The notes beneath the pieces were generated by a model that saw nothing but the letters and a program-made list of their open reading frames with translations, had not been told where the DNA came from and made no database searches. 64,000 nucleotides of DNA from Mesorhizobium sp. LSJC280B00 (GTDB lineage: Bacteria > Pseudomonadota > Alphaproteobacteria > Rhizobiales > Rhizobiaceae). Location of the stretch: assembly GCF_000502835.1 (NCBI RefSeq), contig NZ_AYVL01000008.1, forward strand, positions 93,531 through 157,530, read 5' to 3'. This document shows positions 34,545-42,562 of this stretch, one piece after another; the first letter of the stretch is position 1; each line of letters begins with the position of its first letter. A program made the translations under genes and the position numbers.

Positions 34545-35456
34545 ATGAGCGACATCGACCACCGCACCATCATTGCCGGCCTTTCGGTCGAGGACCGTCG
34601 CGACCTCACCGCCAGGGTTGACCGGCCAGGCATTGTCCGGCTGGCGGTCCATGCCGGGCTGGTTATCCTGCTAGGCGCGCTGATCGCCGCCCGCGTCCCG
34701 TTCTGGCCGCTGCTCGTCTTGCCGCAGGGAATCCTGATCGTCTTCTTCTTCACGCTGTTGCACGAGACCATCCATGAAACGGCGTTCAGGACGGCGTGGC
34801 TCAATCGCGCTGTTGCCGCCGTGGCCGGCTTCCTGATCCTGCTGCCGCCGGAATGGTTCCGCTATTTCCATTTCGCCCATCACCGCCATACGCACGACCC
34901 GGACAACGACCCCGAACTGATGGCCCCGAAGCCGGAGACCATCAGCCAATATCTGCGCTATCTGTCAGGCGGCCCCTATTGGATCGCCATGGGCCGTGTG
35001 ATCGCAACCAATGCGGCGGGCCGCAACCGCGACGGCTTTGTGCCGGAAAAGGGCCGCGGCAAGGTGGTTGCCGAAGCACGGCTGTTCCTGATCGGCCATG
35101 CGGCATTGCTGGCCGCATCGCTCGCCGCGCAGTCGGCGCTGCTGTTGTGGGTCTGGATCTTGCCGGTGCTGGTCGGACAGCCGTTTTTGCGTGCCTACCT
35201 GCTGGCCGAGCACGCGTTGTGCCCGCATGTCGCCAACATGCTCGAGAACACCCGCACCACCTTCACCACAAGGCTGGTGCGCTTCGTGGCTTGGAACATG
35301 CCGTACCATTCCGAGCACCATTCCTATCCGGCCGTTCCCTTCCACCGCCTGCCGCGCTTCCATGACATCGTCGCGGAGCATTTACGCACGACCGAACGAG
35401 GTTACGTGCGCTTCCACAGGAAGCTGGTCGGCAGCTACGATGGCCGCGCCGGCTGA
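34545..35456 (+). CDS. Membrane fatty acid desaturase
   Basis: 303 residues with hydrophobic segment pairs and the His boxes HETIHET, HFAHHRHTHD and HSEHHSYP of di-iron desaturases. It introduces a double bond or hydroxyl into acyl lipids in the inner membrane. It is a second, diverged desaturase beside the one at 20207. It may form a unit with the formyltransferase upstream. The 235 bp after it hold no gene. Confidence 0.87.
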   Translation: MSDIDHRTIIAGLSVEDRRDLTARVDRPGIVRLAVHAGLVILLGALIAARVPFWPLLVLPQGILIVFFFTLLHETIHETAFRTAWLNRAVAAVAGFLILLPPEWFRYFHFAHHRHTHDPDNDPELMAPKPETISQYLRYLSGGPYWIAMGRVIATNAAGRNRDGFVPEKGRGKVVAEARLFLIGHAALLAASLAAQSALLLWVWILPVLVGQPFLRAYLLAEHALCPHVANMLENTRTTFTTRLVRFVAWNMPYHSEHHSYPAVPFHRLPRFHDIVAEHLRTTERGYVRFHRKLVGSYDGRAG

Positions 35457-35691
35457 CCAGTGCTGGAAGAAACTCCGCTTTCAACCGCGGCCGTCGATTG
35501 CGTCGCTTTTGAAGGCCCCCGCGTCGTCCCATAACAAGCAGCCCAACAGCGCTTCCGGCAATGCTCGAAACCACTGCATTGGCCAAAAGATCGGAATCGA
35601 TCTTCGGAGAGCACGATGCAGCGGAGTTAAATGGTAGAGCATCGTTTATGCGTCCGATTGGACGCACGGCGCTCTGCAGGAGCAGGAATTC

Positions 35692-35994
35692 ATGGCCGAT
35701 CTGATCGTCGTCTACTGGCGCGACATCCCCGCCCAGGTCATCGTCAAGAAGGGCCGGCAGAACGCCAAGCGCGAACTGCCGTTGCGCTTCACCGAGGCGA
35801 TCGACATGTGCGCCATGCGCACCGGCGCCGGCGGCACCGACGACTATCTTGCCGAATGGCGCAAGGCAGAGCCCGTCGCAGTCAGTGACGATCTTGAAGC
35901 CGAGGCAGAGAAGGCTCTTCGGGAGCTCGATGCGAAATACGACCGTGAGCGGCTGGTCGCTCTGGTCAAGGCGGGCGGCAAAGAAAATGTCTGA
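35692..35994 (+). CDS. Virulence-factor family (PF13769-like) small protein
   Basis: 100 residues, acidic C-terminal half. The start MADLIVVYWRDIPAQVIV, then KRELPLRFTEAIDMCAMRTG, is the block I recognise from proteins named virulence factor in Rhizobiales and Rhodobacterales. That name is historical and no function is known to me. It overlaps the next gene by eight bases (ATGTCTGA) and heads the operon with the MetV-like and MetF genes, so its function is probably tied to folate/corrinoid C1 flow. AGGAG stands ahead of the ATG. Confidence 0.75.
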   Translation: MADLIVVYWRDIPAQVIVKKGRQNAKRELPLRFTEAIDMCAMRTGAGGTDDYLAEWRKAEPVAVSDDLEAEAEKALRELDAKYDRERLVALVKAGGKENV

Positions 35995-36610
35995 TCCCCA
36001 ATCAATGCCGGCGACGACGGCTCAAGCCGGCGTGACCCAGGCGACCATCGTCAAGAAGGCGGCGCCGAAATCCGACTACAAGCCGGCCGACGTGTCGCCG
36101 CAGCGACGTGTGCAGCGCTCTTTCGCGGTGCGGCTTTGGTCGGTGCGGCATTCGCGGCTGCTCGAATGGTTCTACGGCAAATTCGCCGACATGTTCCTGC
36201 TCCTCCATCCGCTGTGGAAGGGCATCGGCTACAGCCGTGTCGAAGGGCCGGTGAAATTCGTCGAAAAGCGCGTCAAGGGCTTCATGTTCGACTGCCGCAT
36301 GTGCGGCCAGTGCATTCTTTCCTCGACCGGCATGTCGTGCCCGATGAACTGCCCCAAACAATTGCGCAACGGCCCTTGCGGCGGTGTCCGCGCCAACGGC
36401 AATTGCGAAGTCGAGCCTGACATGCCTTGCGTCTGGGTCAAAGCCTGGGAAGGCTCGCAGAACATGGCGCATGGCGACAAGATTTTTGACGTGCAGAAGC
36501 CGGTGGATCAGTCCTTGCGCGAAACCTCCGCCTGGCTGCGGGTCACCGCGCAGGCCGCGGCCGCCCGCAATGCGGCCCGGAACACTACGAAGACCGGAGC
36601 GTCGGCATGA
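35987..36610 (+). CDS. metV: MetV-like protein (methylene-THF reductase C-terminal domain, PF12225-like)
   Basis: 207 residues. The core is a Cys-rich block at about 96-150: FDCRMCGQCILSSTGMSC, then PMNCPKQ, NGPCGG, GNCEVEP and PCVW. Free-standing proteins of this type (MetV) partner MetF in acetogens, where the MetVF complex reduces methylene-THF and MetV carries iron-sulfur and zinc sites. The ATG at 35987 overlaps the previous stop by eight bases, and the end overlaps metF by ATGA. Such spacing supports a complex with MetF. Its presence in an aerobe suggests a reversible or oxidative use. Confidence 0.8.
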   Translation: MSDPQSMPATTAQAGVTQATIVKKAAPKSDYKPADVSPQRRVQRSFAVRLWSVRHSRLLEWFYGKFADMFLLLHPLWKGIGYSRVEGPVKFVEKRVKGFMFDCRMCGQCILSSTGMSCPMNCPKQLRNGPCGGVRANGNCEVEPDMPCVWVKAWEGSQNMAHGDKIFDVQKPVDQSLRETSAWLRVTAQAAAARNAARNTTKTGASA

Positions 36611-37698
36611 TCGGCCGTCAGCCAGACGAGAATCCGGCCGGCATCCATTTGCCGCTCGATCCCCTGCCCGGCCACACCTCGCGTGGCCGGCTGGAACGCG
36701 TCCTCAGGCGCGGCGAGTTCGCAGTGACGACCGAGCTCAATCCGCCCGACAGCGCCGATCCGGAAGACGTCTACAACCGCGCCAGGATTTTCGACGGTTG
36801 GGTCGACGCCATCAATGCCGTCGATGCTTCCGGCGCCAACTGCCACATGTCGTCGGTCGGCATCTGCGCGCTGCTGACCCGCATGGGCTATGCCCCGATC
36901 ATGCAGATCGCCTGCCGCGACCGGAACCGCATCGCCATCCAGGGCGACGTGCTTGGGGGTGCTGCGATGGGCGTCGCCAACATGCTGTGCCTGACCGGCG
37001 ACGGCGTGCAGGCCGGCGACCAGCCCGGCGCCAAGCCGGTGTTCGATCTCGACTGCATGTCGCTGCTCGAAACCTGCCGCGTTATGCGCGATAACGGCAA
37101 ATTCCTGTCCGGCCGAAAACTCACGACGCCGCCGCAGCTTTTCCTTGGCGCGGCCATCAACCCGTTCGCGCCGCCGATCGATTTCCGGCCCTATCGGCTG
37201 GGCAAGAAGATCGCCGCCGGGGCGCAGTTCGTGCAGAGCCAGTACTGCTTCGACGTACCGATGTTCCGCACCTACATGCAGAAGGTCCGCGATCTCGGCT
37301 ATACCGAGAAATGTTTCATCCTGTGCGGCGTCGGGCCGCTGGCCTCGGCCAAGACGGCCAAATGGATCCGCTCCAACGTACCGGGCATTCACATTCCCGA
37401 TCAGATCGTCAAGCGCCTGGAAGGCGCCCAGGATCAGAAGAAGGAAGGCAAGCAGCTCTGCATCGACATCATCAATGAGGTGAAGGAAATTCCCGGTGTA
37501 TCCGGCGTCCATGTGATGGCCTACCGCCAGGAAGAATACGTCGCCGAGATCGTCGACGAATCCGGCGTGCTGAAGGGTCGCCGGCCGTGGAAACGCGAAA
37601 TCCGCCGCGACGACCAGCTCGTTGCCGACCGGCTCGACCACATACTGCATGACGACCTCACTGAAACCCAGGTCGACATGGTCAAGACCGCGCATTGA
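36607..37698 (+). CDS. metF: Methylenetetrahydrofolate reductase
   Basis: 363 residues with a TIM-barrel FAD domain. FAVTTELNPPDSAD holds the catalytic Glu, LCLTGDGV and QSQYCFDVPMFRTYM bind FAD and folate, and FILCGVGPLAS follows. It interconverts 5,10-methylene-THF and 5-methyl-THF. It lies in the same operon as the MetV-like gene with an ATGA overlap, and 80 bp upstream of the methyl-THF:corrinoid methyltransferase. It could make methyl-THF for methionine or oxidise methyl groups released from amines. The N-terminus is about 40 residues longer than E. coli MetF. Confidence 0.92.
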   Translation: MIGRQPDENPAGIHLPLDPLPGHTSRGRLERVLRRGEFAVTTELNPPDSADPEDVYNRARIFDGWVDAINAVDASGANCHMSSVGICALLTRMGYAPIMQIACRDRNRIAIQGDVLGGAAMGVANMLCLTGDGVQAGDQPGAKPVFDLDCMSLLETCRVMRDNGKFLSGRKLTTPPQLFLGAAINPFAPPIDFRPYRLGKKIAAGAQFVQSQYCFDVPMFRTYMQKVRDLGYTEKCFILCGVGPLASAKTAKWIRSNVPGIHIPDQIVKRLEGAQDQKKEGKQLCIDIINEVKEIPGVSGVHVMAYRQEEYVAEIVDESGVLKGRRPWKREIRRDDQLVADRLDHILHDDLTETQVDMVKTAH

Positions 37699-37740
37699 CA
37701 GCGCGAATCGTCAGCATTCGCTTGATCAGAAACAGATAAC

Positions 37741-37762
37741 GATATAAAGAACTCTTTATATC
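37741..37762. promoter_or_regulatory. Palindrome resembling the SahR operator, upstream of the methyl-THF methyltransferase
   Basis: GATATAAAGAA/CTCTTTATATC, 10 of 11 positions symmetric, 17 bp ahead of the start codon. It shares its ATAAAGA/TCTTTAT core with the site before the homocysteine methyltransferase at 22319-22338. Such a site next to the start would block transcription when occupied. It also shows that the 37779 gene has its own promoter, apart from the metF operon. Confidence 0.65.
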
Positions 37763-37778
37763 ACGATGGAGAGATTTC

Positions 37779-38753
37779 ATGACCCGGACCATCGTCGCCT
37801 CGGCGACACGAGAAATCATCATCGGCTTCGATCAGCCCTTCTGCGTGATCGGCGAGCGCATCAACCCGACCGGCCGTAAGAAACTGGCCGCCGAAATGAT
37901 CGCCGGCAATTTTGAGACCGTCATCAAGGATGCGCTGGAGCAGGCCGCCTGTGGGGCGACCATGCTCGACGTCAATGCCGGCGTCACTGCAGTCGATCCC
38001 AACGCCACCGAGCCGGCGCTGCTGGTGCAGACGCTGGAGATCGTGCAAGGCCTGGTCGACCTGCCGTTGTCGATCGACTCCTCCGTGACTGCGGCAATCG
38101 AAGCGGCGCTGAAGGTCGCCAAGGGCCGGCCGCTGGTCAATTCCGTCACCGGCGAGGAGGAAAAGCTCGAAGCCATCCTGCCGTTGATCAAGAAATACAA
38201 CGTTCCCGTCGTCGCCATTTCCAACGACGAGACCGGTATTTCGATGGACCCCGATGTGCGCTTCGCCGTCGCCAAGAAGATCGTTCAGCGCTGTGCCGAC
38301 TTCGGCATTCCGGCGCATGATGTGGTCGTCGACCCGCTGGTCATGCCGATCGGCGCGCTGGGCGATGCCGGCCGCCAGGTATTTGCCCTGCTACGCCGGC
38401 TGCGCGAGGAGCTCAAGGTCAACACCACCTGCGGCCTCTCCAACATCTCGTTCGGCCTGCCGCACCGTCATGGCATCAACGCCGCCTTCATCCCGATGGT
38501 GATCGGCGCCGGCATGACCTCGGCGATCATGAACCCGGTGCGGCCGCAGGAAATGGAAGCGGTGCGCGGCGCCAACGTGCTGAACGGCACCGACGAGAAC
38601 TGCACCAACTGGATCAGGACCTACAAGGACTACAAGCCTGCTGAAGGCGGCCAGGCCGTTGCCGCCCGGACGCAGGTCAACGCGCCGGGCGATGGCAATG
38701 GCAATGGCGGACGCAGGCGCGGCGGCCGCGAAGCGCGTATGGCGCGGGGTTGA
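37779..38753 (+). CDS. Methyltetrahydrofolate:corrinoid methyltransferase (pterin-binding; MetH folate module)
   Basis: 324 residues of the Pterin_bind TIM barrel: CVIGERINPTGRKKLAAEM opens it, and TMLDVNAGV, LPLSIDSS and VNSVTGEEEKL supply the pterin-binding Asp/Asn/Ser set. This is the methyl-THF module of MetH and matches AcsE/MtrH-like proteins. It moves methyl between methyl-THF and the corrinoid protein. GGAGAG lies before the ATG. The C-terminus has an unusual Gly/Arg tail (GGRRRGGREARMARG, last 15 residues). It has its own SahR-like operator and precedes the activator gene by 113 bp. Confidence 0.92.
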   Translation: MTRTIVASATREIIIGFDQPFCVIGERINPTGRKKLAAEMIAGNFETVIKDALEQAACGATMLDVNAGVTAVDPNATEPALLVQTLEIVQGLVDLPLSIDSSVTAAIEAALKVAKGRPLVNSVTGEEEKLEAILPLIKKYNVPVVAISNDETGISMDPDVRFAVAKKIVQRCADFGIPAHDVVVDPLVMPIGALGDAGRQVFALLRRLREELKVNTTCGLSNISFGLPHRHGINAAFIPMVIGAGMTSAIMNPVRPQEMEAVRGANVLNGTDENCTNWIRTYKDYKPAEGGQAVAARTQVNAPGDGNGNGGRRRGGREARMARG

Positions 38754-38866
38754 GCCAGGTCTTGGCCGACACGATATGGGGCCTAGGACTGGGGAGGAAC
38801 CGAGACACAGCGGCATCGCTGCCGTGGCCAAGACCCGAGCTGCGTAGAAAGTAAAGTCTGGAACGT

Positions 38867-40936
38867 ATGAACTCTCCCGTCAACATCACCGATCCGCTCG
38901 TGCTGTTCATGCCGTCGGGCAAGCGCGGGCGGTTTCCGGTCGGCACGCCGGTTCTGGATGCCGCGCGCCAGCTCGGTGTCTATGTCGAGAGCGTGTGCGG
39001 CGGGCGTGCCACTTGCGGTCGTTGCCAGATCGAGGTGCAGGAAGGCAATTTCGCCAAGCACAAGATCGTTTCCTCCAACGATCACCTCTCGCCCAAGGGC
39101 GCCAAGGAAGAGCGCTACGAGCGCGTACGCGGCCTGCCCGAGCGCCGCCGGCTGTCCTGCTCGGCGCAGATTCTCGGCGATCTCGTCGTCGACGTGCCGC
39201 AGGACACCGTCATCAACGCGCAGACCATCCGCAAGGACGCCGACACCAGGGTCATCGCCCGCGATGCGGCAATCCGCATGTGCTATGTCGAGATCGAAGA
39301 ACCCGACATGCACAAGCCGCTCGGCGACCTCGACCGTCTGAAGATCGCGCTGATGAAGGACTGGGGCCTCAAGAGCCTCGATTTCGATTTCCATCTGTTG
39401 CCGCAGGTGCAAGGCATTTTGCGCAAAGGCAACTGGACCGCGACCGCCGCCATCCACAAGGACACCGACAGCGAGACCGCACGGGTCATCGCTTTGTGGC
39501 CCGGCCTCAAGAACGAGGCGTACGGCCTTGCCTGCGATATCGGCTCGACCACGATCGCCATGCATCTGGTGTCGTTGCTGTCGGGCCGCGTCGCCGCCTC
39601 GTCGGGCACATCCAATCCGCAGATCCGCTTCGGCGAGGATCTGATGAGCCGTGTCTCGTACGTGATGATGAACCCGGACGGCCGCGAAGGCATGACGGTC
39701 GCCGTGCGCGAGGCCATTTCGGGGCTTGTGGACAAGGTCTGCACCGAAGGCAACGTCCAACGCAACGACATCCTGGATTCCGTGTTCGTCGGCAATCCGA
39801 TCATGCACCATCTGTTCCTCGGCATCGATCCGACCGAGCTCGGCGGCGCCCCCTTCGCGCTAGCCGTCTCCGGCGCCGTGCACATCAAGGCATCGGATAT
39901 CGGTTTGAAGCTCAACCAGGGCGCCAGGCTCTATATGCTTCCTTGCATTGCCGGCCATGTCGGCGCGGACGCTGCCGCAGTGACGCTGTCGGAAGGGCCG
40001 CACCGCCAGGACGAGATGATGCTGATCGTCGATGTCGGCACCAATGCCGAGATCGTGCTCGGCAATCGCCAGCGGGTCGTGGCGGCCTCATCGCCAACTG
40101 GCCCGGCGTTCGAAGGTGCGGAAATCTCCGGTGGCCAGCGCGCCGCACCGGGTGCCATCGAGCGCGTCCGCATCGATCCTGAAACGCTGGAACCGAAATA
40201 CCGCGTCATCGGCTCGGAACTCTGGTCCGACGAGCCGGGCTTCCTCGACAGCGTGCAGGCGACCGGCGTCACCGGTATTTGCGGCTCCGGCATCATCGAG
40301 GTGGTCGCCGAGATGTATCTCGCCGGCATCATCTCCGAGGACGGCGTCGTCGATGGATCGCTGAGCGGCCACTCGCCTCGCGTCGTCGCCAATGGCCGCA
40401 CCTTCTCCTATGTGCTGAAGGAAGGCGAGCCCAAGATCACCATCACCCAGACTGATGTGCGCGCTATCCAGCTTGCCAAGGCCGCCCTTTATGCCGGCAC
40501 CAAGCTTTTGATGGAAAAGCAGCACACCGATCATGTCGACCGCATCCACTTCGCCGGCGCATTCGGCTCGTTCATCGACCCGAAATACGCAATGGTGCTG
40601 GGCCTGATTCCGGATTGCGACCTCGACAAGGTCTCGGCCGTTGGCAATGCGGCCGGCGCCGGCGCCCGCATGGCGCTGTTGAACCGTGGCTATCGCCGCG
40701 AGATCGAGGAAACCGTTAGCAAGATCGAGAAGATCGAGACGGCGCTGGAGCCGAAATTCCAGGAACATTTCGTTTATGCCATGGCGCTCCCGAACAAGAT
40801 CGACCCGTTTCCCAAGCTGTCGGCGGCGGTGAAACTGCCGCCGCGCAAGACGGTGAGCGAAGACGGCATTGCCGGCGACGCTGCCCCGCGGCGGCGTTCG
40901 CGCGAAGGCCACGCCGCGCGGCGCGGGCGGGGATGA
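38867..40936 (+). CDS. RamA/RACo-like ATP-dependent reductive activator of corrinoid proteins (DUF4445 family)
   Basis: 689 residues. The N-terminal 2Fe-2S ferredoxin domain has Cys44, Cys50 and Cys53 (CGGRATCGRC) plus Cys98 (LSCSA). The second part is an ASKHA ATPase, from about residue 217 (LACDIGSTTIAMHL) through VDVGTNAEIVLGN, ICGSGIIEVVAEM and HFAGAFGSFIDP. RACo and RamA return oxidised Co(II) corrinoid to Co(I) with ATP. Here it probably replaces the MetH reactivation domain and also serves the MttB branch. The C-terminus has a basic tail APRRRSREGHAARRGRG. The two-cluster ferredoxin of RamA itself is not present; this is the 2Fe-2S type. Confidence 0.93.
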   Translation: MNSPVNITDPLVLFMPSGKRGRFPVGTPVLDAARQLGVYVESVCGGRATCGRCQIEVQEGNFAKHKIVSSNDHLSPKGAKEERYERVRGLPERRRLSCSAQILGDLVVDVPQDTVINAQTIRKDADTRVIARDAAIRMCYVEIEEPDMHKPLGDLDRLKIALMKDWGLKSLDFDFHLLPQVQGILRKGNWTATAAIHKDTDSETARVIALWPGLKNEAYGLACDIGSTTIAMHLVSLLSGRVAASSGTSNPQIRFGEDLMSRVSYVMMNPDGREGMTVAVREAISGLVDKVCTEGNVQRNDILDSVFVGNPIMHHLFLGIDPTELGGAPFALAVSGAVHIKASDIGLKLNQGARLYMLPCIAGHVGADAAAVTLSEGPHRQDEMMLIVDVGTNAEIVLGNRQRVVAASSPTGPAFEGAEISGGQRAAPGAIERVRIDPETLEPKYRVIGSELWSDEPGFLDSVQATGVTGICGSGIIEVVAEMYLAGIISEDGVVDGSLSGHSPRVVANGRTFSYVLKEGEPKITITQTDVRAIQLAKAALYAGTKLLMEKQHTDHVDRIHFAGAFGSFIDPKYAMVLGLIPDCDLDKVSAVGNAAGAGARMALLNRGYRREIEETVSKIEKIETALEPKFQEHFVYAMALPNKIDPFPKLSAAVKLPPRKTVSEDGIAGDAAPRRRSREGHAARRGRG

Positions 40937-40986
40937 CTCGCCTCCGCTAGGCTGTCAGACCTTCCATTTTCATTTGTATGCAAATG

Positions 40987-41011
40987 TTTCCAGATCGCGC
41001 CGATCTGGAAA
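40987..41011. terminator. Strong hairpin after the activator gene
   Basis: TTTCCAGATC-GCGCC-GATCTGGAAA forms a perfect 10-bp stem 50 bp after the RamA-like stop codon, followed by a second small stem CGAAATCGCGTTTTCG. It lacks a clean T run, so it may be a dispersed repeat or an mRNA-stabilising structure and not a true terminator. A palindrome CATTTGTATGCAAATG precedes it at 40971-40986. Confidence 0.45.
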
Positions 41012-41122
41012 CGAAATCGCGTTTTCGTGAAATCCGCCAGATACATAGGCGGAGCATTTAACCGGCATCGAACGGCAGGCGGAAACAGTTTTCGGCCACC
41101 GCAACGCTCCAAGGAGATCAAG

Positions 41123-41305
41123 ATGTCGATGTTCGAAAGCCTCGGCCGCTATGGTGCGGCCTTCAAGAAAACACGCGAAGCGCGCAAGTCGCTGCGCATC
41201 CTCAACAGCTTGCCGCCTGAGATCCAAAAGGACATTGGCTGGCCGGTGTCGCCGCGTTCGAGCGAAAGGCAGCTTTCGGTCGGATGGGGCATGCAGCGCG
41301 GATGA
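41123..41305 (+). CDS. DUF1127 (YjiS-like) small protein
   Basis: 60 residues. The Arg/Lys-rich helix AFKKTREARKSLRILNSL leads into LPPEIQKDIGWP, the DUF1127 signature. Such alphaproteobacterial proteins act in RNA turnover, phosphate and C/N regulation in the few cases studied. AAGGAG lies before the ATG. A perfect 11-bp stem with a 3-nt loop (GCCGGAGCCGC/GCGGCTCCGGC, 41339-41363) follows the gene. A second DUF1127 protein lies at 43692. Confidence 0.8.
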   Translation: MSMFESLGRYGAAFKKTREARKSLRILNSLPPEIQKDIGWPVSPRSSERQLSVGWGMQRG

Positions 41306-41572
41306 AATTCATCGACAAATGCAAGCTGCTCGGTATTCGCCGGAGCCGCAATGCGGCTCCGGCTGCACCCAGCAATTGGCTGCGCGCCGCGTTGCTGCCG
41401 CGGCGTTGAGCTGCGCCGGTAGGCCAGAGACTTCATGGCCGGACGCTTTGTCGACAGCTGGGATCAAACGACCGTGTTGAGATTGCATCAATCTTGACTT
41501 TTTTGGTGGCGACACAATCTTCGAAATAGTCGGGGTTCTCTTAGTCGGCTCAGCCGAAGTCCGTGTATCTGC

Positions 41573-42556
41573 ATGCCCAGTCTCAAAAGCCACGTCGTGT
41601 CGTTCGTCCTCAGGTACAGCCGCAAGAAGGCGTTTTCCAGCCCCGAGAACCTGCAGCGCTGGATCGCCTATGCGCGCAAGACGGAAAACCATCAGCCGCC
41701 TGCGTCGCTGCGGTCACGCCTGGAGATCACAACCCGCGCGATCAACGGCTTTCCCGTCTACGAGATCGCTCCCCAGGCTGGTGAGCGGAGGCGGATTCTC
41801 TACCTGCACGGCGGCGCTTATGTCTTTGAAATCACACCCTATCATTGGCGGCTGATCGCCGACATGGCCGACCGCCTCGGGTTCGGTATCACCGTGCCGA
41901 TCTATCCCATTGCTCCCGAACACGATTTTCACGCCATGTTCGGCATGGTCGGCGCCGTCTACCGCCAGATGTTCGGCGAAACCAGGGCGACTGATATCAT
42001 CTTCATGGGCGATTCCGCCGGCGGAAACATGGCCGTCGTGCTGACGATGATGGCTGCGCAAAATGGCCTGCCCTTGCCATCACGCCACGTGCTGATTTCG
42101 CCCGGTCTCGACGTGTCGCTCGCCAACCCAGAAATGTATGAGGCCGAACGCAACGATCCGTGGCTGGGCATTGCCGGCGGCCGCGAGGCGATCCGGCTTT
42201 ACAGCGCCGGCATAGATCCCACCGACTGGCGCATCAGCCCGGTTTACGGCGACCTGTCGGTGCTGCCCAAAACGCTGCTGCTGACCGGCTCACGCGATCT
42301 GCTCACCCCCGACAATCTGATCTTCGCGGAAAAGGCACGCACGGCCGGCGTCGAAATTGAGGTCGTCCACGAGCAAGGCATGTTCCATGTCTGGCCGTTG
42401 ATCGACATGCCGGAGGCGCGACGCGCGCGGGACAGTATAGTGGCCTTCTTGACCAACGAAACTTACAGTTATCATGCCAAGGCAGGAGAGTTGTCGCTGC
42501 AAAGGGCAGACCGCGACGGAACCCCTCGCGATCTGGTTGCGCCGCTCAGGTCGTAG
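41573..42556 (+). CDS. Alpha/beta hydrolase, hormone-sensitive-lipase (HSL) family
   Basis: 327 residues. LYLHGGAYVFE has the HGGxxx oxyanion motif, MGDSAGGNMAVVL the nucleophile Ser, and GSRDLLTPDN and GMFHVWPL the Asp and His. It is an esterase for short acyl chains, acting in the cytoplasm, with no signal peptide. About 265 bp before it hold only the DUF1127 hairpin and a possible promoter. It ends 7 bp from the convergent LysR gene. Confidence 0.87.
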   Translation: MPSLKSHVVSFVLRYSRKKAFSSPENLQRWIAYARKTENHQPPASLRSRLEITTRAINGFPVYEIAPQAGERRRILYLHGGAYVFEITPYHWRLIADMADRLGFGITVPIYPIAPEHDFHAMFGMVGAVYRQMFGETRATDIIFMGDSAGGNMAVVLTMMAAQNGLPLPSRHVLISPGLDVSLANPEMYEAERNDPWLGIAGGREAIRLYSAGIDPTDWRISPVYGDLSVLPKTLLLTGSRDLLTPDNLIFAEKARTAGVEIEVVHEQGMFHVWPLIDMPEARRARDSIVAFLTNETYSYHAKAGELSLQRADRDGTPRDLVAPLRS

Positions 42557-42562
42557 TTTGGG

